Origin: JBFELO01 sp041552055
Lineage (GTDB): Bacteria; Acidobacteriota; Thermoanaerobaculia; Thermoanaerobaculales; Sulfomarinibacteraceae
Length of the DNA: 64,000 nucleotides
Assembly (NCBI GenBank): GCA_041552055.1
Contig: JBFELO010000006.1
Location: 1 to 64,000, forward strand
Reading direction: 5' to 3'
The notes under the pieces are model-generated. The model was not told where the DNA came from, made no database searches, and saw nothing but the letters and a program-made list of their open reading frames with translations. This document shows positions 45,421 to 54,185 of the stretch, piece after piece. The position numbers and the translations under genes are program-made. How positions within the stretch are numbered: the stretch's first letter is position 1; every line of letters starts with the position of its first letter.

Positions 45421-46024
45421 GGTGGTGACCCTCCCCTCCACCGAAGATCACCGGGATCTCGAGCACCGGTTTGTCGGTGGCCGTGTCGTGGAAGGTGACC
45501 GCGTACCTCCCGGCGGGGCGTGGCCCGGCGTGGAAGCGATCCGGGTCTCGGGAAAACTGGTCGAGACAGGACTGCGAGCAGAGCCACACGGTCCGTCCGT
45601 GATGCGCGAATCCGATGAAGTCGTCCTGCTTCCCCATCCCGCACACCGGATCGACCTCGGCCGGCCGCATCACCACCCACAGCGTGAAGCGGTCCCTGGG
45701 TTGGAGACCGATCAATGTGTGGTCTTCGAAGCGGGGACGCCTTCGCAGACCGAGGTCGATGACGGGATCGGAACCGTACACGTCGTAGGAGAGCGCCGGC
45801 CCTCCCTCCACGGCCACACGAGTGTCGCCGCGGTAGGGGGGCAGGATCGTGCCGGTCACCACCAGGGTGTAGCGGTCCTTGCCGCTCGGCAGGTGCACCG
45901 GATGATGGGCCTTGCCTCCCTTGACGGAGACCATGCCCATTGCGTGAGCCGAGTCTCCGGGCCGGTACCAGGCGGCCGCGACCGAGAGGACGACAGCGAA
46001 CGAGAACACCGCGAGACGTTTCAT
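45410..46024 (-). CDS. Exported YHS-domain metal-binding protein
   Basis: Start at ATG 46024 (MKRLAVFSFAVVLSVAAAW); 204 residues with a signal peptide. The central region carries VDPVCGMGKQDDFIGF ... TVWLCSQSCLDQF, a YHS domain with three Cys, known from copper- and other metal-handling proteins. A tail of GEGHHHEG adds His. It probably chaperones copper or a related metal in the periplasm. 59 bases after the upstream receptor gene; co-directional with the rest of the island. Confidence 0.8.
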   Translation of the reverse strand: MKRLAVFSFAVVLSVAAAWYRPGDSAHAMGMVSVKGGKAHHPVHLPSGKDRYTLVVTGTILPPYRGDTRVAVEGGPALSYDVYGSDPVIDLGLRRRPRFEDHTLIGLQPRDRFTLWVVMRPAEVDPVCGMGKQDDFIGFAHHGRTVWLCSQSCLDQFSRDPDRFHAGPRPAGRYAVTFHDTATDKPVLEIPVIFGGGEGHHHEG

Positions 46025-46083
46025 GGGGTCACCCCCTGTCTGATCGGTTGAACGAGGCGCTTCATGTGGTCCTCCGGATCCGG

Positions 46084-48480
46084 TCAGAAGCGGTAGGCGA
46101 CGCGCGCGAGCACGTACCTGGGCGCGGTTGGTGAGTAGCGACGACCGCCGTACAGGTCTTTCTGAGCCTCCACCGCGTACCGCCTGTCGAACAGGTTCTG
46201 GATGAGCAGCGCCACCTCGAACTTGCGAGCCTGGAAACCCAGGGTGAGGTCGGTGACGAAGCTGTACCCCTCGTACATCTCGCTGTTGGCGTTGTCCATC
46301 CAGTACTCGCCCCAGGTGTTGGCCGTGGCCTGCACGAAGGCGCCCGAGCGGTGCACGTACCCGGCGAACACCGAGTAGTAGTGTTCCGGGATGAACGGCA
46401 GGGCGTTGCCGCTCCGGTCGAGGTTGCGGCCGAACGCCGGCTCGGAGAACTCCTTGAACGTGTAGTCGGAGTAGGTGTAGCTGCCGCCCAACGAGACCCC
46501 GAGCCACGGCATCCAGGTGACGGCCAGCTCGAGGCCCTTCTTTTCGGTCTCACCCGCGTTGACGTAGGCGGTTTCGCCGTAGGGCTGGATCACCTGGACC
46601 ACCTCGTCCTGCACCGGGCTGTAGTACACCGCGGTGTCCAGGGTGAGGTACTGCCGGCGGGCCTTGAAGCCGACCTCGTAGTTCATGACCTTGGTGAGGT
46701 CCAGGTCGGGGTTGAGGATCAGCTCGTCCGAGGTCGGCGTCTGGGTGCCGGTCGAGATGTTGCCGTAGAAGTGGAATGCGTCGCTCAGGTTGCATACCGC
46801 ACCGATTCGAGGGCTGAACGCCGTGTAGGTCTTGACGGTGTCGATCGGGCCCTCGCCGTCGACGTAGCTCCCGCTGCTCCAGTCGTAGTCGATCCACTCG
46901 TGGCCTGAGACGTCGAATTTGATGCGGTCGAATCGGACACCCACGTCCACCAACCAGCGATCTCCGAGCTGGAGCGACTCCTGGGCGTAGATGCCGTACA
47001 GCGAGGTTTCCCTGCTCAGCGACCGCATCCGGTCGCCGACCTCGTCCGACAGGGTCGAGAGGATGCGGCCGCTCGGTGTCGTCACGACGTCGGCGTAGGT
47101 GTACGCCTCTGAGTCCTGGTTGTCGGCACGCGCGGTGACCCCGCCGGTGAGAACGCCGAACCCGTGATCGTAGTCGGCCTGCAGGTCGAGACCGCCGACC
47201 CAGGTGTCGGCCTCGTTGATCCGCGCCGTGATCGGGTGGAAGTGACTCCACGAGTTGAGGTACAGCAGCGGCATGAACTGGACCTTGCCAAAGCTCTTGA
47301 CCAGCTTCGAGCCGAAGAACAGGATCTCCGAGTTCCTGGAGTTGTGCTTCCACGGCTCGCCGGTGCGTTCGACATCGCCGCTCTCCAAGTAGGGGGTCCA
47401 CTGGTCGACGCCGGAGTCATTGCTGACGATGAGCCGCCCCGGAAGCTGGAGATCGGCGTCGGTGTAGCTGATGAAGTTCTCCCACACCCATCCGTTCCCC
47501 AGAATCCACGAGGGCTGCAGGGTGAACTGGGTGGTGTCGAACTCGTTCCACTCGCGCCAGTCGTTGGTCGACTGACGACGGCTGAAGTTGAGATTGAAGA
47601 AGTGCGTGTCCGCGATGTCGCCGGTGTAGCCGACCTGCAGGTTCCGGGCGCCGTAGTTGCCCACGTCCAATCGCGCATTCGCACCCTGGCCGTCGAACGG
47701 GCTCTTGGTGACGACGTTGATGGCGCCGCCGGTCGAGTTGATCCCCCACAGGGTCGAGTTCGGCCCGCGCACGACCTCGATCCTGTCCACCAGATGGGTG
47801 TCCACGAGGTCGAGCCTGGTCAGGCTGTCGGGGTCCGTGATCGGGATCCCGTTGAGCAGTAGCATGACCTCGCGGATGGCGTAGCGCGCCTTGAGCCCCG
47901 CACCCCGGATGATCAGGCGTGCGTCGTACCCCTGATTCTTGGACTCGATCAGCGTGCCCGGGGTGCCGGCGATCGCCTCCTTGATGTTGGTCATGGGGGT
48001 CTTGGATATGGTGTCCGGGCCGATGACGCTCACGGCCGCCGGGACCTGCTCGGTGGGCCGTGCGGTCCTGGTCGCCGTGACGGTGATCGACTCTTTGAAG
48101 CGGGCGGTCAGCGCGACGTCGTGCTCCACCTCGCGGCCGTCTTCGAGCTCGATGGTGGCGGCGTAGGATTCGTACTCGGGGTTGTCCACCTTGATTGTGT
48201 AGTTCCCCGGCTCCAGCCCGGTGAACGCGTACCTGCCGTGGTCCTGAGTCGTGGCGCGGCTCGCGAGCTCGAGCTCCGCGCGCTCGAGGTGCAGGGTGAC
48301 CCCCGGAACCCCGTCAAGCTGGTCGTACGAAGCGGTCACCACCCGGCCGGTTATCGCGCCGATGGCGCCGTCTTCGGCCCTCGGGTCCGCACCGGGTGCA
48401 CAGACGAATATGCACAGCAAACCGCAGATCAGGTGGACGGCTCGACGTTCACCCGAATCGCGAGATCGTGAGCAGGTCAT
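46084..48480 (-). CDS. TonB-dependent outer-membrane receptor with carboxypeptidase-regulatory-like domain
   Basis: 798 residues. ATG 48480 has GGGAGG eight bases upstream. Signal helix LICGLLCIFVCAPG, then a regulatory-like beta-sandwich (about 38-125; GVTLHLERAELEL ... GNYTIKVDNPEYES), a plug with KEAIAGTPGTLIESKNQGYDA and a C-terminal barrel ending RVAYRF. The plug lacks the CxxxM motif of the other receptor. Substrate unknown; the neighbouring YHS, polyferredoxin and Cys-rich genes argue for a metal or metallophore. Confidence 0.88.
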   Translation of the reverse strand: MTCSRSRDSGERRAVHLICGLLCIFVCAPGADPRAEDGAIGAITGRVVTASYDQLDGVPGVTLHLERAELELASRATTQDHGRYAFTGLEPGNYTIKVDNPEYESYAATIELEDGREVEHDVALTARFKESITVTATRTARPTEQVPAAVSVIGPDTISKTPMTNIKEAIAGTPGTLIESKNQGYDARLIIRGAGLKARYAIREVMLLLNGIPITDPDSLTRLDLVDTHLVDRIEVVRGPNSTLWGINSTGGAINVVTKSPFDGQGANARLDVGNYGARNLQVGYTGDIADTHFFNLNFSRRQSTNDWREWNEFDTTQFTLQPSWILGNGWVWENFISYTDADLQLPGRLIVSNDSGVDQWTPYLESGDVERTGEPWKHNSRNSEILFFGSKLVKSFGKVQFMPLLYLNSWSHFHPITARINEADTWVGGLDLQADYDHGFGVLTGGVTARADNQDSEAYTYADVVTTPSGRILSTLSDEVGDRMRSLSRETSLYGIYAQESLQLGDRWLVDVGVRFDRIKFDVSGHEWIDYDWSSGSYVDGEGPIDTVKTYTAFSPRIGAVCNLSDAFHFYGNISTGTQTPTSDELILNPDLDLTKVMNYEVGFKARRQYLTLDTAVYYSPVQDEVVQVIQPYGETAYVNAGETEKKGLELAVTWMPWLGVSLGGSYTYSDYTFKEFSEPAFGRNLDRSGNALPFIPEHYYSVFAGYVHRSGAFVQATANTWGEYWMDNANSEMYEGYSFVTDLTLGFQARKFEVALLIQNLFDRRYAVEAQKDLYGGRRYSPTAPRYVLARVAYRF

Positions 48481-48644
48481 ATCGCTTCCTCCCTTGCTCG
48501 GAACGCCTGATGACAGTCCCTGGGGGGTCGCTTCGCCCGCGGAGCGATGCGCGCCGTTGCGGACGCGCAGCGCCGGTCAGACCTCGGATCGCGTGCGACC
48601 GCGGCCCGGGTTGTGGCGGGTTTGCGCTCCCAGAATTCTTGTGA

Positions 48645-49076
48645 TCAGGCGGTCGGGGGAGCGCGCGGGGAGGATGGCGAGAGGGCCGCGGTCGACGATG
48701 GGATCACGTCGAGGCGCGTGGCTGTCAGCCGGTGCCCGCACGGCGCGGCAACGGCGAGCCCCCGATCGGTCGTCAGCAAGACCCATGACTGGCCCGGCGG
48801 CCGCTGGAGGGTCCCCGCTGCGGCGCCGCAGCGCTCGTGGGAGTGCCACGCCGGTGCGCCGGCACCTCTGCGAATGATCGGCGGCCGGGGATCGTCGGGC
48901 CGGGCCGGGCCGTGGTTGCAGCAGTCGGCCGTGCAGTGGCACTCGCCGGGACAGCAGCAGTAGTAGGTGGACGCCGGAGTGCCGCCGGCGGCGCTCGGAG
49001 CGACGCCCGCACCGGCGACTTGGCCCATCGCCACCACCAGCGCCAGTGTCACTCGGAGAAGGCGTCTGTCCTTCAC
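48645..49076 (-). CDS. Exported Cys-rich small protein at the head of the copper island
   Basis: GTG 49076 gives a 143-residue protein whose N-terminus is a signal peptide (LRVTLALVVAMGQVAGAGVA). Soon after comes TYYCCCPGECHCTADCCNHG, eight Cys and two His within 20 residues, a strong soft-metal-binding pattern. The rest is Pro/Ala-rich. No family is recognised. The gene is the first of the minus-strand island and 164 bases ahead of the second receptor. A periplasmic copper buffer is the likeliest role, by inference. Confidence 0.6.
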   Translation of the reverse strand: MKDRRLLRVTLALVVAMGQVAGAGVAPSAAGGTPASTYYCCCPGECHCTADCCNHGPARPDDPRPPIIRRGAGAPAWHSHERCGAAAGTLQRPPGQSWVLLTTDRGLAVAAPCGHRLTATRLDVIPSSTAALSPSSPRAPPTA

Positions 49077-49193
49077 GCTTCTGTTCCGTTCTTCGACACG
49101 GCCACCTCTGTTGTCCTCCGAACCGGCGCCCCAGGCGCGACCCCGGGGCGGGGATCCGGGTCGGAAGGAGTTGAGCGTCAGAAGAGTTCGCAA

Positions 49194-49440
49194 GATCCGT
49201 GCCGATTTCAGGGAATCAAGTTTATGTCATTTTTTTTCAATATATTGGAGTGTTTCTGGGGGACTCGACGCGACCTCGCAAGGCCGGTGTGCGACACTCG
49301 GTCTGAGACACTCGGATGGAGGCGTGGGTTGTCACTCTCAGCCAGTACAAGTGGGTTGAAATGTTGTGAATATTGAATTTACTGAGTCCTACAGCTGCCG
49401 CGATCGGCAGCCGAAGCTGTCTCACGACAGCGTTCGAGAC
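49194..49440 (-). promoter_or_regulatory. AT-rich promoter region for the copper island
   Basis: The stretch from 49195 to 49260 (TCATTTTTTTTCAATATATT on the plus strand) is far more AT-rich than its surroundings and lies just upstream of the minus-strand Cys-rich gene. CAATATATTG (49236-49245) is palindromic. Further out are GAGACACT repeats (49310, 49436-49460). No exact known operator is recognised. Confidence 0.4.
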
Positions 49441-49465
49441 ACCGAGACACTGAGACACTCGGGAA

Positions 49466-49870
49466 GGGCGTGAGGGCTTGGCCGGTGCCTGCGGCACCTG
49501 GGCTTGGGGGCCTGGGGGAGGAACGTCAGGAGAGGGGCGTCTCGGGTGTCGGATGGTGGACGCGAACTGTAGGCCGATGACAGCGCCTACTGCGGGCGTG
49601 CCGTCTTTGACAATGTTGGGAGCACGACCACCCAGTCGGGGTGGAACGTTGGGTCCCAACATTGTCTAAGGGGGCAACCGCGGGGAGCGCGCCGGGGAGA
49701 GGGGACGTAGAAGCGTCTCCAACCTGTCGGACCGAGAGGCTCCGGCCCACCCGCCCTCATGCCCCCACGCCCTCAAGCAAGCCCCCATGCCCTCAGGCCC
49801 TCAAGCCTTTCCCGGGCGGGTGGGGAATCCGGCTTCGACTTCGGCTACGCCGTGACGAGTCCAGCATCCA
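49466..49870. repeat. Family B copy B5 interrupted by family A copy A3
   Basis: Left B half GGGCGTGAGGGCTTGGCCGG (49466-49485), then an A element (49530-49740) whose stem TTTGACAATGTTGGG (49606-49620) meets CCCAACATTGTCTAA (49655-49669). The right B half then follows with CCCTCATGCCCCCACGCCCT, CTCAAGCCTTTCCCGGGCGG and AGTCCAGCATCCAGGATCCA. The order suggests A entered B. No gene in this span. Confidence 0.8.
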
Positions 49871-49931
49871 GGATCCAGGATCGGACGGGTGGGTGGCAGT
49901 TCCCGCCTTGACAACCGAAAGCGCGCTCACC

Positions 49932-50414
49932 ATGATTCGGTCCATGTCGTGTACACCGATCCGGTTGTTGTTCGGCGCTTTCGTGCTGACCGCGGTGCTG
50001 GTCGGCCCCGCGACCGCGGCGGACCCGCGGCCGCCCGGACCGAAGGACCGCTGCCCGGTGTGCGGCATGTTCGTCGAGAAGTACCGCAACTGGACCGCGA
50101 CAGTCATGTTCGAGGACGGATCTCAGGTCTTCTTCGACGGGCCCAAGGACCTGTTCAAGTTCCTGCTCGACCCGACCAGGTACGGCCGCGAGAAGTCGCC
50201 GATCGCAGACGTGTTCGTGACGGACTACTACACCACCAAGCTCCTGGACGCCAGGGAGACGCTGTTCGTGGTGGGCAGCGACGTCATGGGCCCGATGGGA
50301 CCCGAGCTGGTGCCAATCACGACCCCGGAGCATGCGGAGGCGTTCCGCGCCGACCACGGGGGAGAGCAGGTCCTCACCTTCGACCAGGTCACGGCGGACG
50401 CGATCCCGAAGTGA
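49932..50414 (+). CDS. nosL: NosL-like copper-binding accessory protein
   Basis: 160 residues from ATG 49932. Signal peptide with LLFGAFVLTAVLVGPATAAD. The NosL motif KDRCPVCGMFVEKYRNW places Cys41, Cys44 and Met46 for Cu(I). Then FFDGPKDLFKFLLDPTRYG and VFVTDYYTTKLLDAR, both standard NosL. Usual NosL proteins are lipoproteins; here no lipobox Cys follows the signal. NosL helps deliver copper to nitrous oxide reductase, but no nosZ is in the window. It begins a plus-strand gene group. Confidence 0.93.
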   Translation: MIRSMSCTPIRLLFGAFVLTAVLVGPATAADPRPPGPKDRCPVCGMFVEKYRNWTATVMFEDGSQVFFDGPKDLFKFLLDPTRYGREKSPIADVFVTDYYTTKLLDARETLFVVGSDVMGPMGPELVPITTPEHAEAFRADHGGEQVLTFDQVTADAIPK

Positions 50415-50416
50415 CC

Positions 50417-50728
50417 ATGCTCAAGCACAGGGTCTTCGCCGCGGTCACGCTGCTCGAGGTCGCCCTCCTGGTGGTACTGGTGCTCCACTGCAACGCGCGC
50501 CGTCAGCGAGAGTCGGCGAGCGTGATCCCCGCCAACCGGCACCTCGCCCGGCAGCTCGAGCTCACGGACCTCGCGATCTGGACGGAGGCGCGCTACACCC
50601 GCCACCCCTCGCAGGCGGACCGGTTCGCACCATTCCAGGACCTGCCGTCCTCGCTCGAGCACTTCCCCGCGGGATCGGTCGTCCCGCCCCCCGAGCGCGC
50701 CCCCGAGCCGGGGCGGGGATCGCGGTAG
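50417..50728 (+). CDS. Membrane-anchored small protein between nosL and the ABC permease
   Basis: 103 residues from ATG 50417, two bases after the nosL stop. One N-terminal helix (VFAAVTLLEVALLVVLVLHC) with a Cys at its end, then a polar domain with ARQLELTDLAIWTEARYTRHPSQADRFAPFQDLPSSLEHFPAG. That conserved-looking stretch suggests a folded periplasmic domain. No family recognised. Position within the nosL/ABC run implies a shared role. Confidence 0.65.
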   Translation: MLKHRVFAAVTLLEVALLVVLVLHCNARRQRESASVIPANRHLARQLELTDLAIWTEARYTRHPSQADRFAPFQDLPSSLEHFPAGSVVPPPERAPEPGRGSR

Positions 50729-50739
50729 GCTGGGGCGCC

Positions 50740-51897
50740 ATGCAACGGTTCAAGATCCTCGAGTACGCGCTGTCGTCGCTCGGACGCCGCAAGGGCAAAC
50801 ACCTTTCGATCATAGCCGTCTACGCCTTCACCATCAGCGTGCTGGCGTCGATCCTGCTCCTCAGCCACGCCCTGCGGGAGGAGGCGTCCGCGATTCTGGC
50901 CGACGCTCCGCACGTCGTGGTCCAGCGGATCTCCGCCGGCCGCCACGACCTGATCTCCACCGACATCATCGATCCGGTGCGGCAGATCCCCGGCGTCGGG
51001 GAGGTCCGCCCGCGCTACTGGGGCTACTACTTCGACGGAATCACCGGCGCCAACTACACCGTGCTCGGCATCGATGACCGGCGCACGGTCGAGCTCGAGT
51101 TGCTGGAAGGCGCGCTGCCCGAGGCACCGGGTGAGTGTGCGGTCGGCGGCGGGGTGTCGGAGCTGCGAGAGGCCGGCATCGGCGACGAGCTGGTGCTGGT
51201 CGACAGCCGCGGTGTCGGGGTGATCTTCGAGGTGGTCGGCGCGTTTCGCTCGGAGTCGAACCTTCTGACCAACGATCTTGTAGTGATGTCGAACGCCGAC
51301 GTGATCGAGTTCTTCGACCTGCCGCAGAACCGGGCCACCGACCTCTCGGTCGAGGTTTTCAACCCCAAGGAGGTCCAGACCGTCGCGGCCAAGATCAAGG
51401 TGCTCTACCCCGATACCAGGCCGATCACCAGGAGCGAGATCATCAGGACCTACGACGCGGTGTTCCACTGGCGCAGCGGCATGGTGCTCATGGTCTTCTT
51501 CTCGGCGTTGATCGCCTTCTGCATCCTGGCGTGGGACAAGGCCACCGGCATAAGCGCCGAGGAGCGGCGGGAGATCGGGATCCTCAAGGCGATCGGCTGG
51601 TCCACCTCGGACGTGCTCGAGCTCAAGTTCTGGGAGGGAGCGGCGATCTCGGTGACCTCTTTCCTGCTCGGTCTGATCGCCGCCTTCGTCCACGTGTTCC
51701 TGCTCGACGCCCCGGCACTGGCCGCGGTGGTCAAGGGCTGGTCAGTGCTGTTCCCGCAGTTTCGGCTCACCCCCTCCCTCAACCTGTACCAGATCTTCGT
51801 CATGGGCTTCCTCACGGTGGTGCCGTACGTCGCCAGCACGGTGATCCCGTCCTGGACGGCCGCCATCACCGACCCGGAGGAGGTGATGCGGGCATGA
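50740..51897 (+). CDS. FtsX/MacB-type ABC transporter permease
   Basis: 385 residues from ATG 50740. Four helices in the FtsX/LolE arrangement: one at the N-terminus (SIIAVYAFTISVLASILLL), a large extracytoplasmic domain (~45-240), then three at the C-terminus, ending with the conserved PSWTAAITDPEEVMRA. The middle domain resembles a MacB periplasmic core. The following ATPase overlaps it. In this class, substrates are moved or extracted at the membrane by mechanical force rather than through a channel. The link with NosL suggests a metal-related cargo or lipoprotein. Confidence 0.85.
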   Translation: MQRFKILEYALSSLGRRKGKHLSIIAVYAFTISVLASILLLSHALREEASAILADAPHVVVQRISAGRHDLISTDIIDPVRQIPGVGEVRPRYWGYYFDGITGANYTVLGIDDRRTVELELLEGALPEAPGECAVGGGVSELREAGIGDELVLVDSRGVGVIFEVVGAFRSESNLLTNDLVVMSNADVIEFFDLPQNRATDLSVEVFNPKEVQTVAAKIKVLYPDTRPITRSEIIRTYDAVFHWRSGMVLMVFFSALIAFCILAWDKATGISAEERREIGILKAIGWSTSDVLELKFWEGAAISVTSFLLGLIAAFVHVFLLDAPALAAVVKGWSVLFPQFRLTPSLNLYQIFVMGFLTVVPYVASTVIPSWTAAITDPEEVMRA

Positions 51898-52592
51898 CCG
51901 CGACCGCGTCGACCCTGATCGCCACCGAGGGCGTCACCAAGGTGTACAACTCACGCCGGCCGGACGAGACGGTCGCGGTCGCCGGCGTGTCGATGGAGGT
52001 CGGTCAGGGAGAGGTCGTCGTGCTGAAGGGGCCGAGCGGCTCGGGCAAGACCTCGCTGCTCAGCCTGGTCGGCTGCATGGCCCGGCCGACCTCCGGGCGG
52101 ATCGTGGTCGACGGGCGCGACGTCGCCAAGCTCGCCGAGAGCGTGCTCACCGAGGTGCGCCGGCAGACGTTTGGATTCATCTTCCAGCAGTTCAACCTGA
52201 TCCCCGGACTGAGCGTGATCGAGAACGTGTCCCTGCCGCTGGTCCCGGTGACGATCGGGCTTGCGGACATGAGGCACCGTGCCGAGGGCGTGCTCCGGCG
52301 ACTGGAACTCGGCGCAAAGGCGCGGCGCAAGGTCCGCCAGCTGTCCGGGGGCGAGCAGCAGCGGGTGGCGATCGCGCGGGCCCTCATCAACGAGCCCGAG
52401 GTGGTGGTCGCCGACGAGCCCACGGCCCACCTCGACCGCGCCCTGTCCGAGGAGCTGCTCGTGATCCTCGCGGAGCTCAACCGGGAGGGGCGAACCGTGA
52501 TCGTGGCGACCCACGACCCACTGGTCTACGAGCACCCGTTCGTGACCCGCGTGCTGGCGATGCGCGACGGCCGGATCGAGACGGCGAGCTGA
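51894..52592 (+). CDS. LolD/MacB-type ABC transporter ATP-binding protein
   Basis: 232 residues; ATG 51894 overlaps the permease stop (ATGA). Walker A GPSGSGKTS, Q-loop FQQFNLIPGLSV, signature LSGGEQQRVAIARA, Walker B VVVADEPTAHLD and switch VATHDP are all intact. The ENVSLPL and VLRRLELGA phrases are typical of the LolD/MacB subgroup. It powers the adjacent FtsX-type permease. It is not NosF, whose partner NosY is an ABC-2 permease. Confidence 0.92.
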   Translation: MTATASTLIATEGVTKVYNSRRPDETVAVAGVSMEVGQGEVVVLKGPSGSGKTSLLSLVGCMARPTSGRIVVDGRDVAKLAESVLTEVRRQTFGFIFQQFNLIPGLSVIENVSLPLVPVTIGLADMRHRAEGVLRRLELGAKARRKVRQLSGGEQQRVAIARALINEPEVVVADEPTAHLDRALSEELLVILAELNREGRTVIVATHDPLVYEHPFVTRVLAMRDGRIETAS

Positions 52593-52594
52593 CG

Positions 52595-53602
52595 GTGATC
52601 CTGCATCCGGGCACCCTGTCGCTCATCCTCGGCAGTGCCATCGTGCTGGTCATGGTGACGTACGGCGGTTGGATCGGGCTGCAGATCCTGTTCCGGTGGG
52701 ACTTCAGCAGCAGTTCCGAGGGTCAGCTCGACCTCGAGCGCAAGACCTCGCTGGTGTCGACGCTCGCCGCCTACGCGCTCGGCTTCCAGGCGGTGTCGAC
52801 CCTGCTCTACCTGTACACCGTGGACGACATCCACAGCCTCTTCGTGGGCGCCATGTGCGCCACCGGCTCGCTCAACGCCGCGCCTGGTGGCTGGGCGGTG
52901 CTGGCCGTCAAGAGCGCGGCGCTCTTTCTGTCGCTGATCTGGATCGCGTTCAACCACTTCGACCAGAGGGCGGGGGACTACCCGATCGTGCGCTTCAAGT
53001 ACGCGGCGCTGCTGGTTCTCGCCCCACTCGTCGCGGCGGACCTGGCGTTACTTGTCCGCTACTTCACCGGGCTCGAACCCGAGGTCATCACCTCGTGCTG
53101 CGGCGCCCTGTTCAGCGAGGGGGGAACCGGAGTGGCGAGCGAGGTCGCGAGCCTGCCCGTGGTGCCAATGCTGTGGCTGTTCTACGCCACGGTCGCCGCG
53201 TTCCTGGCGGCCGCGCTCGTATGCGTGGTGGGCCGGGCGCGGGGCTCGAGGTACGCGCTCGCGGGAATCTCGATGGCACTTCTCGCGGTGGTGCTGGCGT
53301 CAATCGTGTCGTTCCTGTCGCTGTACGTCTACGAGCTGCCGACCCACCACTGTCCGTTCGACATGCTCCAGCGGCAATACGGCTTTATCGGCTATCCGAT
53401 CTACCTGACGCTGCTCGCGGCGGTGTACTTCGGCCTCCTGCCGGGGCTGTTCCAGCCGTTGCGGAGGATCCCGAGCCTGTCAGGGTTGATCGCGGCCGCC
53501 GAGCCGAGGTGGCTGACCTGGGCGCTGGTGTCGGTGCTCGCGTTCGTCGCCATCGCCTCGTGGCCGGTGCTGTTCGGGTCGCTTACGATGATCGGTTACT
53601 GA
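52595..53602 (+). CDS. Unrecognised polytopic membrane protein of the nosL cluster
   Basis: 335 residues starting two bases after the ATPase stop. About eight helices. Notable loop motifs carry Cys and His: AMCATGSLNAAPGGW, TSCCGALFSEGG and PTHHCPFDMLQRQYGFIGYP. The LPTHHCPFDML loop, a His pair before a Cys, could bind metal or heme. I do not recognise the family. Its gene order (nosL, anchored protein, permease, ATPase, this gene) suggests it is a component of the same copper or redox system. No trace of frameshift. Confidence 0.75.
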   Translation: MILHPGTLSLILGSAIVLVMVTYGGWIGLQILFRWDFSSSSEGQLDLERKTSLVSTLAAYALGFQAVSTLLYLYTVDDIHSLFVGAMCATGSLNAAPGGWAVLAVKSAALFLSLIWIAFNHFDQRAGDYPIVRFKYAALLVLAPLVAADLALLVRYFTGLEPEVITSCCGALFSEGGTGVASEVASLPVVPMLWLFYATVAAFLAAALVCVVGRARGSRYALAGISMALLAVVLASIVSFLSLYVYELPTHHCPFDMLQRQYGFIGYPIYLTLLAAVYFGLLPGLFQPLRRIPSLSGLIAAAEPRWLTWALVSVLAFVAIASWPVLFGSLTMIGY

Positions 53603-53649
53603 GCGAGGATCGGTCGTTTCGTATTCGGCCGTGGACTCCTGGGGAGCAA

Positions 53650-54000
53650 TGATCGTGCGGCGAGCCGCACTGAGGGGGTGAGGGGATGACCGCCCGCTGC
53701 GTGGGCTGGGGATGAGGGGATGAGGGCCCCCCAAGGGTCAGTTGGCCGATGCGCAGGGGAAGCCAACGACAGCGCCTTCTGCGGGGTGCCGTCTTTCACA
53801 ATGTTGGGACCGCCGCCGCCCGGGGGGGGCGGTTCATCTGGGTCCCAACAGTGTGACAGGGGGCACCCGCGGGCAGCGCGCCGGGGAGAGGGGGCGTGGA
53901 AGCGTCTCCAGCCTATCCGACCGAGAGGCCCCGGCCCACCCGCCGTCATGCCCGCACGCTCCGGTTGGGTGAGCGGTCCAGCGACCAGCGAAGGGCGGTC
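53650..54000. repeat. Family B copy B6 interrupted by family A copy A4
   Basis: The left B half is degenerate (TGAGGGGGTGAGGGGATGAC). The A element covers 53737-53940: TTTCACAATGTTGGGA (53793-53808) pairs with TCCCAACAGTGTGACA (53843-53858), one mismatch. Its right side, with GGAAGCGTCTCCAGCC and CCGACCGAGAGGCCCCGGCC, matches copy A3. The right B half ends CCAGCGACCAGCGAAGGG. This fills the space between the membrane protein and SCO1; no gene. Confidence 0.8.
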
Positions 54001-54185
54001 GGCGTCCGAGCCCCGAGTCCCGAGTCCCTTCTCCCGAACGAGCCGACAGCCCCCGAGCGCGAAGACAACGATCACAGGAGCTGCGGGGCCCGCCTGCGAA
54101 CGACACAGGGTAAGATGTCATCGAACGTCGTGTCCGGCGCCGAGGGCGTGCTCGAAGGCCGGACAACGGAGGAGGCTGGTCGTAC

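Noticed and set aside
48481..48644. Cobalamin riboswitch before the second TonB receptor
   Set aside because: TonB genes often have one, but the B12-box type sequence is not visible in this 164-base leader.
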